The notes below the pieces were generated by a model. That model did not search any database and was not told the DNA's origin. It worked only from the letters and a program-made list of their open reading frames with translations. DNA of 64,000 nucleotides, from NCBI GenBank assembly GCA_015039465.1, contig MU130010.1:150198-214197 (forward strand), in the 5' to 3' direction. Source of the stretch: Phlegmacium glaucopus (lineage: Eukaryota > Basidiomycota > Agaricomycetes > Agaricales > Cortinariaceae). A program made the position numbers and the translations under genes. This document shows, one piece after another, positions 1 to 11,881 of this stretch (position 1 is the first letter of the stretch; each line of letters begins with the position of its first letter).

Positions 1-506
1 ACCTACAGAATTTTGCTTGGAAGTTTTGATTATATTGGTTTGAAGTATTTTCTGGTTCAATTTTTGGATTCAGGGTGCACTGGTGTGAAATGGCCTCCGT
101 AGGGCAGTCGCAACGGAAGTTTCGTTTCGGAAATCTAAGAGAAAACGGGTAAAGCGAAGGCAACTTTGACATTGAGTAAACCAAATCTTACAATTCCACC
201 TGCTCATGGTCTGTATGGCACGCGATCGAACATGCAGAACAGAGGCCACGGGCCCCTGGGCATGTAATGCAAAGGTAAACTGCCTGTCTGTCTCAAAGAA
301 AGTATGTAGTTCATCATCAACAGGTAGAGAACATATAGATACCTCAGAGGCCCCAGTGAATATGTACATTTCGAAAACTGATGGGGTAGAGCAAGTGCTG
401 CCTCCCTGACCAGTTCCGCTTGGGATTCAATGTATTCCGACAAAGTAGACGCCATTCAAAGTGAGTGTGATGTGCCTGCCAACTTGCGCAACTACAAGCC
501 CGGCCT

Positions 507-2865
507 GTGACGATCCGTCGGCCCGATGCCTTTCTACTCCGGAATATAGACGGAATCCAACCTATCAGCAACTGGAATCCAGTAAAAGCTCTTGTCTCCA
601 TGGAAAATTCAAGGTCAAAGACACCCGGCAATGGCCCAGATCCTATTCTGCTCACTCTTTTCGCTAATCGCTTCATGAGCGTAGCAGAAGCAATGGGTCG
701 TTCGTTGCAGCAAACCTCTATCAGCACCAACATCAAGGAACGTCTTGACTTTTCTTGTGCACTATTTGCCCCAGACGGCGATCTTGTTGCCAATGCACCC
801 TTTATCCCGATACATCTGGGTTCCATGAGCTTGTATGTTTATCTGTCAGTTTCTCAGTCTCCGATTTCATTGCTTAAACATATTGATTAGTGCTGTAAAG
901 TATCAGATGAACCTTTATGGCGACACTCTGAAGGAAGGCGACGTTTTAATGACGAACTCACCTCATGCTGGAGGCTCGTATGTTATATCACATCTATCTA
1001 TATTGAATATTGTCTTGACTTTTATTTATACTAGCCATCTTCCAGATATAACTATCATCACTCCTGTCTTTGACTCTAAATCAAAACAGATAATCTTCTT
1101 CACTGCATCGCGCGGTCATCATGCAGATATTGGTGGCATCCTACCAGGATCCATGCCACCTACATCTATTAACATTTTTGAAGAGGGTGCAGAAATTGTC
1201 AGCTTCAAGATCGTTGATGGAGGCGTATTTGATAGAAAGGGTTTGGTGGAGTATATGGTTGATAAACCAAGCCAATATCCCGGCAGTTCTGGGTGCCGTA
1301 ATATCCGAGATGTTGAGAGCGACCTCAAAGCTGTCAGTAATCACCCTGCTTTATTCGGCCCAACCTTGCTTACCCCCAATTAGCAAATTGCAGCAAATCA
1401 CAAAGGAATTCAACTAATACACGCGAGTAAGTCCCACCTCTATACTCTACTTCTTCCCAACCTTTCTTACCATAATTAATGTAGTTGTCGATGACTACGG
1501 GCTCGAAACTGTTCAGGAGTATATGTACCACATCCGATCCAATGCAGAACTATGTGTAAGGAACCTCCTCAAGGATGTCGCAAAACGCGCTGGCACAAAC
1601 GTTCTCTCCGCTGTCGATTACTTAGACGATGGATCACCAGTAAGTATGATTTTTTTTGTTGCCTCTCCACGTTTCCCTTTAATGCTTGTTCATCAGATCC
1701 AATTGCGAGTTGAGATTGACGAAACTACAGGTTCTGCCGTTCTTGATTTCCAAGGAACCGGATGTGAAGTCAGAGGGAATCTCAACGCACCGATCTCAGT
1801 AGTCCATTCGGCAGTCATCTATTGTATGCGAGCGATGCTTGATCTCGACATACCACTGAACGCCGGCTGTCTTGTCCCACTCGAAAGTGAGAAATCATGG
1901 TCAGCTTCGTGTTTGGAACCCAATTGAGCTTTAACCCTTTCTCCAGTCAAAATCCCTCCAAAATCTCTCCTGTCTCCATCTCGTACGGCCGCTGTGTGCG
2001 GGGGAAACGTCCTGACCTCACAGCGTATCGTCGATGTCGTCCTCAAGGCGTTTCATGCCGCGGCTGCCAGTCAAGGGTGCACCAAGCAAGTCTTCTTAAT
2101 ATTCTTCTAAAACTTCAACATAAATAACTGAAAAATAGTAACCTCACCTTTGGAGCTGGCGGGAAAGATAAAGATGGCAACAGTGTCGCAGGCTGGGGGT
2201 ATTATGAGGTATTTTAGCATTCCTGTACCTAATTTTACATGTCTGATCCGGCATTTTTAGACAATAGCGGGAGGCTCGGGTGCGGGACCCTCGTGGCATG
2301 GAACAGATGGAGTTCATACTCATATTACGAATACTCGAATCGGAGACGTAGAAATCCTTGAGCGAAGGTACCCTGTACTGCTTCATCAATTCGGACTGCG
2401 CACTGGGTCAGCAGGCGTTGGTAAATGGCATGGCGGCGAAGGAGTCGTTCGCTCAATTGAGTTCCTGGAACCAATGCAAGTATCCATCCTTTCCGAGGTA
2501 AGACAGTTCGCTGCTATTTATGTTCCTTGGCTTTTCAACGAAACATTGTGCAGCGACGAACCCGGCAACCATACGGCATGGAAGGGGGTGGTCCCGGTGC
2601 TCTAGGACGTAACACATGGCTGAAGAAGTGCCGCCCTGAAGATGGTGATTACGATGAGAAGAATGAATTTCGTAATCGCGATATCAATATTGGCGGGAAA
2701 GCGACGGTATGGATGGGTAAAGGTGATCAACTAGTGATAGAGACACCTGGTGGAGGTGCATGGGGAGCACCAGAAGGAACAAGCAAAGGGTTGAATGACC
2801 ATGTCGTGGCTTGGGAACCTAGAGGGTCGATTGCTGAGAGAGCTGCTGTTCAAGCTTCATTCTAA
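507..2865 (+). CDS. 5-oxoprolinase / hydantoinase B (HyuB) domain protein, N-terminus unresolved
   Basis: The product matches the C-terminal (HyuB) half of ATP-dependent 5-oxoprolinase, which opens 5-oxoproline to glutamate in the glutathione cycle. Family blocks seen in order are [32 protein letters not shown]-like [32 protein letters not shown] and the glycine-rich tail near [15 protein letters not shown] and GMEGGGPGA. My exons are to 832, 891-977, 1035-1332, 1384-1426, 1485-1639, 1697-1886, 1947-2085, 2139-2208, 2261-2497 and 2554-2865. The intron at 2086-2138 uses a GC donor. The open frame runs back to 471, and an ATG with good context lies at 600. The HyuA half of a normal fungal enzyme of about 1,300 residues is not in bases 1-470, so the gene is either cut by the window edge through an unseen intron, 5'-truncated, or HyuB-only. 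Confidence 0.85.
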
Positions 2866-2936
2866 GGCAGTGTGCCATCCGTAGTTGTCACTTTTATGTC
2901 ACACCTATTCCGCTCGTTAGTCTCAAACCACGATAA

Positions 2937-4585
2937 ATGCCCTCTCAATCTACTATCACTGCTGATGAGAAGCTCAAAGTCAAGAGTGCTATTCCAAAGT
3001 CATCGAATAAGATCATTTCTGCCGTCTTAGCTCGAATCTATTATGCTTATCCACAGCCAAATAAATGGTCTTACGCCGGACTACAAGGCGCTCTTGTCTT
3101 CACCCTTGACCAATCCAATAACATATATTATTTCAAGATGGTCGACTTGGACGGTACTAGAGGCATCCTTTGGGAACATGAGTTGTATGACAACTTTGAA
3201 TATAATCAAGACCGCCAGTACTTTCATTCCTTTGAGGGTGATGTAAGTTGTGTCTGACTTCATATCCCAAACACTAACTTCACTGAGTTCTAGAAATGCA
3301 TGATCGGCTTCGTCTTTGCAGATGAGAGCGAAGCAAAGACCTTTCATAAAAAGGTCTCATCCAATAAAGATTCCAAGAGTTCGTCCCCCCCTTCCACTTT
3401 CCACATCTTTCACAATTACTCATACAACATGCAGCAAAACCCCGCTCCGAGAAGAAGAAGAAGAAGACAGTTGCCAAAGGAGGAAAGGTCGACAAATCTA
3501 TGATATCTGGTCCACAACAAGGCTCCTTTATTCATGTTGCCCACATGGGCTATGATGCACAATCCGGCTTTACTTCCAAGGGCGTTGATCCATCCTGGAC
3601 GCAACTTTTAGAGAGTTTGGAGGGCTTTGGTCTGACCAAAGAGACCATAGCTAATGAATCCGAGTTTATCAAAACGTTCACCCGGGAATTTCAAGAATCA
3701 CAGCGGCAGGCCCCAAAAGAACCCAAGAAGCCCAAACCGCCTCCTCCTCCATCAAGACGTACACATGCCATCAATGGCAGCTCATCGTCATCGATATCTC
3801 CAACAGCTCACGCTCCACCACCTCCGCTGCCTCCCGCACGTGCACAGAGTGTCGCACCACCACCTCCAACACGGCCACCCGCGCGTAACATTACTCCAGA
3901 GGTGTCAGCGAGTCTCCAGAATCCCACGCCTCCTTTAGCTCCGCCTCGCAGGCCAGCTCCACAATCAAATATTCCGCCTCCGCCTCCCGCACGGCCTTTG
4001 TCTACGAACTCGGGTGCCCCACCTCCGCCCCCACGTCCGTCAACTTTATCAGCGCGTCCACCTCCGCCTCGTGCGCGACCTACCCCTGCCCTGGAATCAG
4101 TTCCTCCACCACCTCCAACACGGCCCACATCGACGGCTCCACCACCACCACCACCACCTCCACCTCCTACCAATGGTGTACATCCTCCCCCGCCTCCCCC
4201 ACCCCCTCCAACCTTCGGAGCAACGCCGCCGCCGCCGCCGCCGCCACCACCACCACCGCTACCGACTTCTGATGGCGCAACGCCTTCAGTCAAGGCCGTT
4301 CTCCCTCCTCAGCCTGGTCGCAGCGATCTCCTTGCCTCAATCCAAGGAAAAGGTATACATTCGCTAAAAAAAGCAGACCCCAACGCTTCTCCGGCTCGAA
4401 CAAACTCCGTCTCTGCAGATTCCATCTCCCCGACCACTGCCATTGCCGCAGGAGCTGTAGGCGGCGTAGCCACTGCTGCCGGCGGTGATTTGACTTCTGC
4501 CTTGGCTGCAGCATTACTAGAACGGAACAAGCGCCTAGGGGACAGTGATGACGACGAAGATGATGATGAAGATGATTGGGATTAA
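2937..4585 (+). CDS. WASP/Las17-family actin nucleation-promoting factor
   Basis: This is a Wiskott-Aldrich syndrome protein homologue that activates the Arp2/3 complex at endocytic actin patches. Exons are 2937-3242, 3294-3378 and 3435-4585. The N-terminal WH1 domain covers roughly residues 25-130 (ARIYYAYPQPNKWSYAG, MIGFVFADESEAKTFHKKV). A lysine-rich stretch follows, then a CRIB/GBD-like segment (MISGPQQGSFIHVAHMGY). Next comes a proline-rich region of more than 150 residues with long proline runs, including (CCG)n and (CCA)n codon repeats near 4227-4260. It ends with a WH2 actin-binding motif (GRSDLLASIQGKG) and an acidic tail closing in DDWD, the Arp2/3-binding tryptophan. The GBD-like block suggests Cdc42 control, unlike budding-yeast Las17. 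It lies 71 bp after the oxoprolinase stop on the same strand. Confidence 0.93.
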
Positions 4586-4935
4586 GTTTTGGATACGGAG
4601 TAATTGAGCTCGTTTCGTGACTGGATAACCTCATCTTACCTAACTTTGAGATCGAATGTTACCAGGCACATCTCGTACTTTTTTTATCCGTTGCCTCAGC
4701 TTTAATGTACATTAATATTTTAAATAGGTGATATCTACAAGATAGATGAACAATTTTTTTCAAAGGACAATTTGATCACATCTCCGCGACACCCGTAAGT
4801 AAGATTTGTCGGAATAGATTATGATAATGATCTGCTTTGATGTTACAGGTAAGTAAAAAGTGAGTAAAAATACATTATAGTCCTCTAAAATGATACATCT
4901 AGGGTAGTTATCAAGGAGTATCAAACGTGTCATTA
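4586..4935. other. Intergenic gap between convergent genes
   Basis: About 350 bp between the WASP stop and the stop of the membrane-protein gene on the other strand. It is AT-rich and presumably holds both 3' UTRs. I see no further ORF or repeat in it. Confidence 0.6.
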
Positions 4936-6222
4936 CTACTGGTCGCTCTCATCGTCTATAGACTTCTGTGGTGAATTTTGGTGGGGGCCTGCAAATTCGG
5001 GAACATTGCGAAGAGGCATGCTGCTCCTCGAAGAAATTTGCCACTCTAGTTCCCCATCTATAGCTGCTGTGATGATGTCCTTTGACCAAGCACGATTTCG
5101 AGCCATTCGCATGATTATGAGTATCCTAGTAATTGCCTGGAGGAAACCCAAATAAATTTTTAAAAAAGTTCATTTTCGTGTGGTAAAGAAGCAGAACTTA
5201 CGAAAATATAGGGGTAAGGTAACAGGAAAATATACTTAACCCAGCTATCCGTGAGCAGAGTAATGAGGTATACCACCGACCATATAGTGAAAAAAGCGCC
5301 GCTTTCCACAAATAGTGTCAGCGAAGAATTATAGAAGGACGCTTGCAGCTTTCCAAGGACTTTTTCTGCTTTACTTCGTATCATAAGGATACGAACGCAG
5401 ACCAGACTGGTGAACACGACGTTGAGTGAAACGCATAGAGAATAAAAGGCAATCTTGTATGGATGCTGCCATGTCATGTTGTACTTTAGCTGTGTCTGAG
5501 AGATGAGTAAAGGAACGGATATGGCTAATGGGTTGATAGGGATTTCAGATAAGAGCAGCCTTGCGAAAGTATAATCATATCATACTCACATACGTGGGCC
5601 AAGTAGAGTAATCCGGGAAAAATAATTATCCACCGCTGATGTTTCCAGAAAACCAGCAAGCGATACAACTATACCATTAGGTTAATCACTTTTTTTTTTA
5701 GTCCTGAATGTTGGCTGTAGCGTACCATCAAGATATCTCCGAACCATGGTAAAAGGGTTGAACTTGAAACGAAAGAAATATTATCAACATGATGAACTAT
5801 GGTCCCTTTTGGAAAAACCTTACCTAGCCTGACCCATTACGTTGGGCCATAAACTCAAGCGCGCGGCTTGCGGTTGCGCGTCGGGGATGGAAAGTTGATG
5901 AGTGACATAGATCAGCTCCGCCAATCTAATTCCGCCGATGATAGCCATAGTCGCCAACAAAAACATCACACTCGAGTAAACGACGATACCCCAAAAGATA
6001 CGATCACGCTTTGGACGTCCCCGGAGCACTTGAACGAGTTGAACGTACAACATCATAAGAGCACCTGAACAATAAGTGAGTCAGTGTAAATCAATTCTCG
6101 ACTAGTTAAAATGGCTTTCTCTCACCAAATGACAAACAAGCCAAGAGGATTCCGTCGAAAAATGCTTGGCCAGTACGACTGTTGTCGTTTTCCGTTGTCC
6201 CTGGCAAAGCTATGGAGGGCAT
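4936..6222 (-). CDS. Seven-helix integral membrane protein of a mushroom-expanded family
   Basis: A multi-pass membrane protein of the receptor-like family common in Agaricomycetes; its function is unknown. Exons on the minus strand are 6222-6126, 6064-5824, 5762-5726, 5668-5594, 5489-5202 and 5136-4936. Hydrophobic helices appear at AFFDGILLACLSFGALMMLY, IFWGIVVYSSVMFLLATMAI, the WIIIFPGLLYLAH segment, YKIAFYSLCVSLNVVFTSLV, FFTIWSVVYLITLL and FLLPYPYIFAITRILIIM. The hydrophilic tail ends in DDESDQ. The start at 6222 has an ACCATG context. It shares its layout with the two plus-strand paralogues at 22.4 and 26.3 kb, including the loop motif ending in I/VMRMAR-like basic residues. Upstream open stretches at 6430-6770 could be extra 5' exons, but I could not join them in frame. 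Confidence 0.75.
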
Positions 6223-7446
6223 GGTCGATCCTGCGTTTACCAGGTAGAGGAGGAGGGACAATGTCAGAAAATGTGGGATCAGCTTGAGAAAATAAGCCTG
6301 GTATTATTGCTCTTCTTAAGATGATTGCCACGTATATAGAATTCGTTGATCGGCCAAGTAACTCGACGTCGTTAAGCTGCGCACTGTGGGTAGAGATCCG
6401 CACTCCCCGAACCGGATGAAATTCAATCTGAGCTCAGATTTACCATCAATTGCCGACAATACGGCACAGCTACCGTCGTAGTCCAACAGAGGGCGACTAG
6501 ATTAATATCGCCCTTGATGCTCTACTAGTAGGCATGATACAAACTCCCAATCCTATCACTCACCCTTCAGATGCTTACCTCAAGATGCTTCTGATCTGTT
6601 TGGTGGCTCGTCATGTATCCATGAGTCAACCAAGATTGCGTACCCTCCGAGTACACGGCTTCTTTCATCTTTAAAACCGCCTGATGAGGACTGTCCTCTA
6701 GCAGCCGCCGGAGCCAGAAACAAGCCGTTATTTGTAACACGTACACCGGAAACATATATCGTACCATAGCAACAGCTTGCTTGAAACCACGCCTTGTAAA
6801 TCGTTTGACTGGCTGTGCGTTTCCTTGCTGACTTTAAGAGTCACTCATTTTTTGCACTTTGGCTCGAGAACCTTCGATTTTCGTGGAGAGAAGAATATGT
6901 ACAGCACAGGACTTCTGAGCGTATCTTTTGCGGTCGAAACAGTCGCGGCCCTTGAGAAGCCGTCAATTATTAATACGACCCTTCAACGCTCAACGTCCAT
7001 CCTGCTGGGAAAAAGCTGCTGAGCGAATGACCATTGCATCTGCAACAAACGGCAGGAACCTACTATGACGCTTAAGTGATTCTATTCGGGATGGTAAATA
7101 TGATTTTACTCTCCCCACTAGTAGTTAATGCGTAGATCCACGACTCGGAGGGCGCTAATTTCTGGGAGTATCTTCATTGAGCCATTTTGTGCCGAGTTCA
7201 AACTCGCGGAAAGAATTATCAGGGAGGAATAGCGATCAACAATTACCAATCTGTACTGAGAGCGAAGAGCAATGGACGATCGCATAGGGATGACGTAGAA
7301 GTAATACAGTGGGTATCTCGAACTATCTTGAAGGGTTAGGCTTTCAAGTCCAATCTCTCGTTCAATTGACAACCAAACTATACGCCTTTCTATATATGCA
7401 TTTCATAAATTTGACAAAGTGGTAAATTGGGACATGGGTAATAAAC
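6223..7446. other. Gap with no gene I can support
   Basis: About 1.2 kb between two minus-strand genes. Minus-strand open stretches at 6567-6767 and 7118-7372 show no family resemblance, and exons cannot be joined without stops. It may hold the 5' region of the seven-helix gene and the 3' UTR of the GH12 gene. Confidence 0.5.
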
Positions 7447-8426
7447 TCACGTCGTGAAAGTTGCAGATCCTGAGGTGGCTTCGGTACCTCCTTGGGCTGT
7501 CGTGAGGAACTGTGCAGTGCTAATATTATGGTGTGCCGTCAAATGCTTTTGAGACCACATCAGAAATAATATTCGGAAGTAATGGCAGGCACAAACTTGG
7601 ATGAAAACATTCAAATCACCCCTGAAACTTTTAATAGAAGTGCCGTTCGAGAGCAGGAATGAGAAAACTTTGTTTACGCCGTTAGAGCCAGAATACAGGT
7701 TCCTGTTGGACAATTAATTAGATGTTTTGCAAAGGAATATGTTCGAACTGAGGAACAATGCACCAGGTGTGACCTGCAAGGGATATTTTGGTGGCAATCG
7801 GTTTCGGCGTGTCATAACTATACACCGCCGAAATTGGACCGGAATTGAAGTTCGCCAACCATATCATGATCTCGTTGACGTTCCCTCCTCCTGGGGTAGA
7901 TGACGTGAAGAGATCGTATGCAACGTCTGCAACCACAGTTCCCGACGAGGTCTGTGACCATTTCCAAGTTGCCTAGAGTCCAGAAAAATGGAAATGGATA
8001 TTATTTCACTGTAAAAAAAGTCCGAAAAAAATTGGCTTACCGGAATACTCTTGATGGCAGACAATTGCTTGTTCAAACCGCTGTTGAGTTGCATATTCGT
8101 GAAGCTCTTTACCCCAGTATTGCCTACCCAGGTCCATGTGTTGTTCCAGGCGATAGTCGTATTACTCAAAGAGGTGAGGGTAGCGCAATTAGACCCGTAG
8201 CTTGCATAAGATAAACCCCACTGATCAAGAAACAAGGAATATTGGCCAGCTGTCACAGACTCCCATTGACCTGACGTATTTCAATTTTTCAAGTGATGGA
8301 AAACAGAGGAGGAGAGGAGATGGTACCACAGTGTGAAGAGGTATCAAGGGTATTGGGTACGCTGAGAGGCGTTGCAATAATGATGGGCAAGAGACAGAGC
8401 AATGCGAATTTTTTGGCGACCATCAT
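7447..8426 (-). CDS. Secreted glycoside hydrolase family 12 endoglucanase/xyloglucanase
   Basis: A GH12 enzyme that cuts beta-1,4-glucans such as cellulose or xyloglucan outside the cell. Exons are 8426-8327, 8270-8041, 7972-7764, 7702-7597 and 7545-7447, giving about 247 residues, the usual GH12 size. A signal peptide begins [17 protein letters not shown] and ends near ATP. The mature part starts with the [20 protein letters not shown] block. The nucleophile glutamate sits in [11 protein letters not shown], the acid/base glutamate in [12 protein letters not shown] near the C-terminus, and the aromatic TWKW and GHTWNLYSG strands are present. All introns have standard ends. No cellulose-binding module is attached. 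It belongs to the plant-cell-wall degradation set. Confidence is high because all core blocks join in frame. Confidence 0.93.
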
Positions 8427-10195
8427 TCCAAGGATATGTACTTCAGGGACCTCATTGATCATTTTATACTTTTAGCTTGGCTCTGGAGAAACGCCAGCGT
8501 TTTATCTCCGCCAAACGACAAAGAAAATGATCTAGTCTACAAGCACAACTAGCTCAGAGAAGTAGAGAGTGATTTCAGATGCAATAGTCCGACGTGCCGG
8601 GTAGAATAACGCCAGACAACGCCCCCAGCTCAGTAAAAAAACGTTGTGCTCCAGTTGACAGTGTTGATAATGTTTTCGTGTGAAAGGCCCGTTAGTAATT
8701 TCATAAATAGCCTTTTTGTGGTCGTAATTACCAAGTGAAAAAGGCGGAAAAAAAGTGGAAAGTAACGAGCCAAAAAAGCCCGGTTGCCATTCCAAAAAAG
8801 CGAGGTGTTTTTGTTTCGAGTCTGAGCCCAAGGAAAAAGAACAGCCAAAAAGGCTATAACTTTTTGCGCTTTTCACTTTTTGTGAGCTTGTGAAAGTTGA
8901 AAGCTCAAAAGTAAAGTGCTGGATTATTAGATACGCTTAAAGTTGCCACCTTCAAGTTTGAGAAATGCTACATACGGCTGTGGCGCAAAGCTCATTCGTA
9001 ACAAGATAGGCGGTAGAGCGTAGTTTTGTGTAACTTGACGGCCGTTGGCAGGGTGGGTTGAAGTGTTAAAACAGCCGAAATATCAGGTCACATGTACTGA
9101 GCACGTGAGAAGTCTGATCAGCAAGGCCTTTGATTAGGTCCTCCGATGAATAACTTTAACTTGACTCCCAAGGTACGTCTGTGGTTGTACTCCAATTTGG
9201 TGATAAATGTCTTAGAGACTTAGATTGAGCCGCCATACCACGTGATGTTTGATTTTTGACCGAGAACGCCGAATTGACCCAACCACCAAAGGGTCGTCAA
9301 GTTGCAACAGACTTTATATAATAGTGACCTCTGAGCGACGAAACATGTGCCACATTTTCATAACATCCATGACACCAGCCCGAATGGGCCGCCGCCCCCA
9401 CCCAGCACGGCAGATCCGAGAAACCTCCGAGGGTTTACCGTTGTCCGACTCCGAGAGTTTTGGTGAGAAACTATCAGATCAATCGATACTATGAGCCTTG
9501 CTTATCCGCATATCCTTTGTAACGCCATGACTGCTATTTTAAATTATGTAAAGCTGATCCAGGGACACGCACTTGTGAGCGATGGCCATCGCCCTGCGTG
9601 GCATGTAGTACAAGTCTCTGAGGAAACTCAGTACTCAGGTGCCGCATCTTCGACTATCGCGGACCTAAGCGGCTACTGCTTTCTAAAAGTCACTGTGTGT
9701 GCCAAAAACTGGGCCAAAAGTTATTAAAGAAGGATACCGACATGACGCCTAGGTGCCAGGTTAACGGACTTCGCTCGCGTTCAAAAGGGGTGAAATCAAA
9801 TGCCCATACAAAAAGCGTAGCATTCAAAACCTAAGATTTTTGATTAGTCTGACACTGAGAATCCAACTATCGACTGCTTACAGTTGTCCGGCAGCCCATC
9901 CTTTCACAAATCTGCAAAGTAGACATCAGTCAAACATATCTCTACAATACGCGTATGTAAACAGTCCTTACTGTTCCACCTAGTTTCCCTCTGAGTGGAG
10001 CGTTTCCTCGAGAATATTATATTTTACCTGGTGCCGACATGACAAATTTCTGAGACAACTTTGGGTTTTACGGCTCAATGAGGCCTCTGGAAATCATGAG
10101 GGTGGGGTGAATTTCTATTCCTTGAGGACGGAGGCTAATAGTTGTGAGTCACGTCGTGACTCGACGCGATTCCAACTACTCGCAATTGATGTTAC
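8427..10195. other. Long non-coding gap holding one copy of a dispersed repeat
   Basis: About 1.8 kb between divergent genes, so it contains the promoters of the GH12 gene and the PPR gene. I find no convincing ORF. The segment at about 9492-9580 is similar to 25086-25165 (see repeat entries). Nothing else stands out. Confidence 0.55.
9492..9580 (+). repeat. Dispersed repeat, copy A
   Basis: This stretch shares most of its bases with 25086-25165, in the same orientation: a common CTTATCCGCATATCC start, a shared GCCATGAC, and a shared AAGCTGATCCAGGGACA. Copy A has a 7-base insertion relative to copy B. The translation in one frame is also conserved (YPHI, then KLIQGHA), so it could be a relic of a coding mobile element, but I do not recognise the protein. 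Confidence 0.6.
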
Positions 10196-11881
10196 ATGCT
10201 AAGAATTCTCGGACGCGCCGTAAACTATCAAATACGTCCTCTCTTTTCGTTAAATAGTACAGGACTACGCGGATTCACGACCAGGCGTCGAACTGCCAAA
10301 GAAATCATACTTTTGTTCCGAAAGATCGTAGGATTTCTCAAAAATGACCCAGAAACAGAGAATATCCTAGGTTATGTCAACAGGGAACTTGACAAGATGT
10401 TGCCAAACGTTAGATCGCCTCCATATGTCTACGAGAGGGTAATCACATTCCTTGTGGGTCGACAATACGCACAAGAAGCTGTACTTCTTTATCAGCGCAT
10501 GCACCAAGCTGGGCTTATGTCTTCCAACGTTCTCGACGCAAAAATGCTCGCAATAGCATTGGCTTCTTCCCAGGACTCTCCTCAACCCCTCATACTTCGC
10601 CTCGCGCCCATTTTTACAGATCCAGGATACACCGAGAAGGATTTCTCTGGATTATTAAAGACGATGTCGAAATACAGAGTGGACAAGGATATTGTGTGCA
10701 CCCTCGTCGAGTCATTCCTTGCGGCCCGTCGACCAAGTCATATCGTCCGTCCGGAATTTCTTGCACCTCTACTCAGTGCTCGTACTCGTTCAGGAGATGT
10801 TGACGTAGCTCTTGAGGTATTGGATCAATTTTCAGGTGCAAATCAACTTAATCGAGCTGCTCGTGCTTCTGTGCATGCCCCATATGTACAAGTCCTTGCA
10901 GCTTTGCAGGAGACTCGAACTTGGGATACCGCCTCCGTCAACAGAGTATTGGACCTAATGACGACCCAAGGATTAGCCCCCAACCTAGTAACGATAAACA
11001 TCCTCTTGTCTAGAGAAGTACGTTTGGGAAACTATCGGGCTGCCATAGCCATGTATTCTATGCTCAAAGAGATGAGAATAACACGGAAAATATCTCCCGA
11101 TTCCTTTACATTCGGCAGCATGTTTCTATTATATCGGATGATACGTCCTAGGGCCGTACGAAAGCACCATCGCAATGACATCGGCTCTCCCTTTCCTCCT
11201 AGGGCTTTATATCATGACTTTATGCTAGCAGTGAAACCGAAAGGCCACGCGAAGCGCATCGTGCCATCGACTACTCTTATGAACGTCATCCTTCGTGCGT
11301 TCATTCGCCAGCGCGATTATGCTGGAGCCTTCGTCGTCCTCAATTCGTATTCCCTTTTCAACATTCCCTTAGACCACCGGACCTATTATCGCGTCATCAA
11401 GCATGTCGTGCGTCGCATTTGGCTCGAAGTAAGTAAACAGTATAGAGGAGAGGTCGGTTGGAGCATTAAGTTTCTGGGTGTGCAAGATTACAGGAACGTC
11501 GAGTTGAACGAGGACTTGGTGCAGAACTTGCTTGCGTTCGTCTCCCAGGAGACTTTCCATCTTATTTCGCCCCTTTATGCTTCTCGTCATCACATGCCTT
11601 CATCGAATGCCGATGTGAAATACAAGCTACCATCGATGGAGATGATGGAAAGTGTATTCCTTCCTGGTCTCCAGGACTTCCATTACGACCCCGTACCGCT
11701 GAGACGGATCCTTCGACGTGCAATTTTGGCTAACCTTCGCTTGGCAGACGATAATGCAGGTCCAGCAGAAGTTTCCAAAGCGATTGCGGATGCCAAGGCC
11801 GATATGCTGCCCAAGATCCCTCAGCGTCCACAACGCAGTTCAGGTTCCATGGGAGATAGGCCTCGTCACACAGACACATAA
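10196..11881 (+). CDS. Mitochondrial pentatricopeptide-repeat (PPR) protein
   Basis: A single-exon gene for a 561-residue protein. PPR proteins bind organellar RNA and act in processing, stability or translation of mitochondrial transcripts. The N-terminus (MLRILGRAVNYQIRPLF, then GLRGFTTRRRTAK) is rich in Arg and lacks acidic residues, as expected for a mitochondrial presequence. Helical repeat units are visible, best around residues 240-300, where VLDLMTTQGLAPNLVTINIL and RAAIAMYSMLKEM show the spacing of PPR helices, and again near GAFVVLNSYSLFNIPLDHRT. I cannot name the RNA target. It stands alone between two long non-coding gaps. Confidence 0.8.
   Translation: MLRILGRAVNYQIRPLFSLNSTGLRGFTTRRRTAKEIILLFRKIVGFLKNDPETENILGYVNRELDKMLPNVRSPPYVYERVITFLVGRQYAQEAVLLYQRMHQAGLMSSNVLDAKMLAIALASSQDSPQPLILRLAPIFTDPGYTEKDFSGLLKTMSKYRVDKDIVCTLVESFLAARRPSHIVRPEFLAPLLSARTRSGDVDVALEVLDQFSGANQLNRAARASVHAPYVQVLAALQETRTWDTASVNRVLDLMTTQGLAPNLVTINILLSREVRLGNYRAAIAMYSMLKEMRITRKISPDSFTFGSMFLLYRMIRPRAVRKHHRNDIGSPFPPRALYHDFMLAVKPKGHAKRIVPSTTLMNVILRAFIRQRDYAGAFVVLNSYSLFNIPLDHRTYYRVIKHVVRRIWLEVSKQYRGEVGWSIKFLGVQDYRNVELNEDLVQNLLAFVSQETFHLISPLYASRHHMPSSNADVKYKLPSMEMMESVFLPGLQDFHYDPVPLRRILRRAILANLRLADDNAGPAEVSKAIADAKADMLPKIPQRPQRSSGSMGDRPRHTDT

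Noticed and set aside
3808..4293. Glycine-rich 161-residue ORF on the minus strand
   Set aside because: Antisense shadow of the WASP polyproline codons.
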